DNA of 6,524 bases from Candidatus Nomurabacteria bacterium (GTDB taxonomy: Bacteria > Patescibacteriota > Minisyncoccia > Phycocordibacterales > UBA1006). The DNA is taken from assembly GCA_943357975.1 (NCBI GenBank), contig CALRGS010000037.1, positions 1 to 6,524 on the forward strand. The letters run 5' to 3'. A program made the position numbers and the translations under genes. The number at the start of each line of letters is the position of its first letter. Within the stretch, counting starts at the first letter, position 1. The notes under the pieces are model-generated. The model made no database searches and was not told where the DNA came from. It saw only the letters and a program-made list of their open reading frames with translations. Of this stretch, positions 4,525-6,524 are shown piece by piece.

Positions 4525-4534
4525 GTGATACAAT
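4521..4534 (+). promoter_or_regulatory. Extended -10 promoter of the ABC transporter gene
   Basis: TTTTGTGA leads into TACAAT (4529-4534). The TG at 4526-4527 is correctly placed for an extended -10 promoter, which can work without a -35 box, and none is seen. The start would be near 4541, two bases before the ATG at 4543. The mRNA would thus be leaderless or nearly so. The Ts at the left are also the terminator tail of trpS. Confidence 0.6.
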
Positions 4535-4542
4535 AATTCAAT

Positions 4543-6393
4543 ATGGCAAAGCTTCCAAACATTATTGAGAAAGATCGATCGTTGTGGGAGGTGTTAAGGT
4601 TTGTATTTATTGAATCCCTTCGAGGATCGAAGAAGTATTCGAGATTGTGCTATTGGATGGCGGGAGTGAATGCCATTTTTGCTTTTGCAGAATTTGGAGC
4701 TGTTGCACTTATTGTGAATGAGTTCACTGTAAATGGTGTTGCACAAGCGCGTACAGAGATAATCGTTTATGGTTTGGTTCTTATGGGTATTTCACACTTC
4801 GCACCAGAAGTTGTAGGGATGTTTATTCAGTATATAAGGAAGACTCAGTATAATGAACTCGCTCGTCATTTTCAGTCACTTATTTTTAAAAAAATGGACG
4901 AGATTGATATTGGAACGATTGAGCAACCAGAGTTTCAAAATATGTTTAGTTTTGTAAATCGACGATCTTGGAATTCTTCATTCAATATGATTGCGTCAAT
5001 TAGTGATAGTATTACCCGCTTAGTGGCCCTTACTATTTCAACCATTGCGCTCATCTCGATTACTCCAATAGGGGCACTCGTCGTCTTCATAGGCGCACTA
5101 CCCACGTATTTTATAGAACGAAAAAATGCACTCTTATCAAACAGTCTCCAGAAAGAACAAGCCGAAATGTGGAGAATATGGGGTATTAAAATAAGCCCGC
5201 TATACCATAAGGATGATCTTACCGAGCTTAAGAATTTTAAACTGGTAGAAATTTTCAGAAAAAAATATATTGCAAGTGTTGTATTTCTCGATGAGAAAAT
5301 AAGGCTTATAAATAAAAAGTACTTTCTGAGTGACTCTGGTTCACAAGTACTCCTTACTGCAACTTTTATAGTAGTATTTGGCTTACTGATTCGAGGGGTA
5401 TATCAAAGCACTATATCAATAGGATTGCTTGTTTTTAGTGTGGCTATTCTTACTCGATTCCAGGCTTCGCTCAATGCACTCTTTAATATTTTTGGGAAAA
5501 TGGTAGAAGATAAAAAAACAGTGAGTTCATTTATGGACCTCCTCGAAATGGAGCCTTTGGTTAAGTCTGGTAGCCTGGATATACATGGTGAAGAATTTAG
5601 AACCCTTGAAATTAAAAAAGTTTCGTTTACTTACCCTGGAGCAACACGTCCGGTTCTTAATAACATGTCACTGGTTATTAATCATACGGATAGTTTGGCC
5701 ATTGTAGGGCTTAATGGAGCAGGGAAGACGACATTAATTAAGTTACTGACTCGTGTATATGATCCAACGAAAGGAAAAATTTTAGTGAACGGAATTGATT
5801 TGAAAGAATATGATCTGAAGGCTTGGAAAAAGTGCTTAGGAATTTTATTACAGGAATATAATATTTACAGCGAGGAAACTATTGCAGAAAATATTATGCT
5901 CGGAGACACCTCGAAGCATGATCAGTTAGTTGTTGAGGCGGTTGCCAAGGAAACAACGGCCGATGTGTTTATTCAAGAACTTCCACAAAAATATCAACAA
6001 CGTGTAGGGACGGAATTTCAAGGGGGTGTTGAACTCTCAAAAGGTCAGAAGCAAAAATTGGCATTGTCGCGTGTGTTGTATCGCAATGCTCCAATTATCG
6101 TCCTCGATGAACCAACGGCTGCGATTGACGCCTTGTCAGAAGATTATATATTCAAGGCACTTCGTAATAATCACAAACACCAAACACGGGTTATTATTTC
6201 CCATAAGTTTTCTAACGTGCGTGATGCCGATAAAATTATTTTGATCGAGCATGGAAAAATTATTGAGCAAGGAAATCATGATGAGTTGATGGGTATTGAG
6301 ACAGGGAAGTATAAGGAGTTATTTAATCTACAAGCTGAAGGGTATCAGGACAAACCAAAACGAAAGACACGCACAAAAAAAGCGGAAGAGTAG
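4543..6393 (+). CDS. ABC exporter, fused permease and ATPase (half-transporter)
   Basis: The 616 residues have the exporter half-transporter layout: a transmembrane domain (about 35-310) and a nucleotide-binding domain (about 350-595). The protein should act as a dimer in the membrane. About six hydrophobic segments are visible (near 38-60, 72-95, 158-174, 176-191, 267-285 and 289-306). Motifs are Walker A GLNGAGKTT (389-397), Q-loop Gln437, signature ELSKGQKQKLALSR (497-510), Walker B IIVLDEP (518-524), D-loop AAID (526-529) and switch His554. All catalytic residues are present. The signature reads LSKGQ instead of LSGGQ. The ELSxGQxQKxALxR pattern recalls peptide/lantibiotic-type exporters such as NisT, but the substrate is unknown and no precursor peptide or modification gene is nearby. 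The Lys/Arg-rich tail (about 604-613) is followed by a stop codon that sits in the loop of the terminator. Confidence 0.9.
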   Translation: MAKLPNIIEKDRSLWEVLRFVFIESLRGSKKYSRLCYWMAGVNAIFAFAEFGAVALIVNEFTVNGVAQARTEIIVYGLVLMGISHFAPEVVGMFIQYIRKTQYNELARHFQSLIFKKMDEIDIGTIEQPEFQNMFSFVNRRSWNSSFNMIASISDSITRLVALTISTIALISITPIGALVVFIGALPTYFIERKNALLSNSLQKEQAEMWRIWGIKISPLYHKDDLTELKNFKLVEIFRKKYIASVVFLDEKIRLINKKYFLSDSGSQVLLTATFIVVFGLLIRGVYQSTISIGLLVFSVAILTRFQASLNALFNIFGKMVEDKKTVSSFMDLLEMEPLVKSGSLDIHGEEFRTLEIKKVSFTYPGATRPVLNNMSLVINHTDSLAIVGLNGAGKTTLIKLLTRVYDPTKGKILVNGIDLKEYDLKAWKKCLGILLQEYNIYSEETIAENIMLGDTSKHDQLVVEAVAKETTADVFIQELPQKYQQRVGTEFQGGVELSKGQKQKLALSRVLYRNAPIIVLDEPTAAIDALSEDYIFKALRNNHKHQTRVIISHKFSNVRDADKIILIEHGKIIEQGNHDELMGIETGKYKELFNLQAEGYQDKPKRKTRTKKAEE

Positions 6394-6405
6394 TCTTCCG
6401 CTTTT
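6378..6405. terminator. Bidirectional terminator holding the ABC gene stop codon
   Basis: AAAAGCGGAAGA (6378-6389) pairs perfectly with TCTTCCGCTTTT (6394-6405) around the loop GTAG. The loop contains the TAG stop of the ABC gene (6391-6393). Four Ts end it on the plus strand, and on the minus strand it ends in seven Ts (plus 6375-6381). It lies between two convergent genes and should serve both. Its left arm encodes the last residues of the ABC protein. Confidence 0.85.
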
Positions 6406-6433
6406 GCATCTTTGGGGTAGCCGTTAATCTTAG

Positions 6434-6524
6434 CTATGCAACGGTTTTCTTTGGTGAGTTTTCATGTGCCCATTGCATACGGTCAGCCATTGTTCTAATT
6501 TTTAGTAGTTCTTTGCGCTGAGCT
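6434..6524 (-). CDS. C-terminal end of an unrecognised protein, cut by the right edge
   Basis: On the minus strand a frame is open from the window edge (first full codon at 6523-6521) to TAG at 6436-6434. It encodes 29 residues that end HENSPKKTVA. The stretch is charged and likely helical in its first half (RKELLKIRTMADRM). It runs toward the ABC gene, and the bidirectional terminator lies 28 bases past its stop, where a minus-strand gene would need one. The alternative is a shorter chance ORF from the internal ATG at 6490. The fragment is too short to name. Confidence 0.5.
   Translation of the reverse strand, partial: AQRKELLKIRTMADRMQWAHENSPKKTVA

Noticed and set aside
6026..6244. 72-codon plus-strand ORF inside the ABC ATPase domain
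   Set aside because: It covers the signature, Walker B and H-loop region of the real gene in another frame and has no support of its own.

Overview
The window looks like chromosomal DNA from a small-genome bacterium, most likely a member of the Patescibacteria (CPR), possibly near Parcubacteria. This placement is an inference. It rests on the gene style, the moderate-to-low GC content, tRNA genes without an encoded CCA, very compact gene spacing, and starts that lack Shine-Dalgarno sequences. The standard code fits: TGA is used as a stop and Trp is encoded by TGG. No phage, transposon, CRISPR or other mobile signature was seen.

Layout, left to right. Positions 1-146 are AT-rich and hold a leftward promoter whose start codon sits on the window edge. 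A minus-strand tRNA-Glu(CTC) follows (147-218) with a structured leader. It fires from a promoter back-to-back with that of ftsE. ftsE and ftsX (366-2000) form a two-gene division operon closed by an 18-bp palindromic terminator, which is shared head-on with a minus-strand tRNA-Gln(CTG) (2052-2122). A divergent promoter region then drives an unrecognised, probably secreted protein (2207-2716). Next come rlmB (23S rRNA 2'-O-methyltransferase, 2713-3456), trpS (tryptophanyl-tRNA synthetase, 3550-4488) and a 616-residue ABC exporter (4543-6393). The last 91 bases hold the C-terminal end of an unrecognised minus-strand gene.

Most of the genes serve translation (two tRNAs, rRNA modification, tRNA charging) or the cell envelope (FtsEX, ABC exporter, secreted protein). 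Apart from ftsEX, nearly every gene appears to be its own transcription unit, with a promoter at one end and an intrinsic terminator at the other, often with only a few bases between them.

The most interesting points are regulatory. (1) A strong intrinsic terminator lies inside the reading frame of the secreted-protein gene, about 40 bases before its stop codon, which predicts a non-stop mRNA. (2) Several genes have a -10 box 6-8 bases before the ATG and no Shine-Dalgarno sequence, which suggests leaderless or nearly leaderless mRNAs. (3) A TTTTGTG element recurs just before the -10 box. (4) Phased TCAAGAT repeats lie in the tRNA-Glu/ftsE divergent promoter. I did not find a clearly new multi-gene system.
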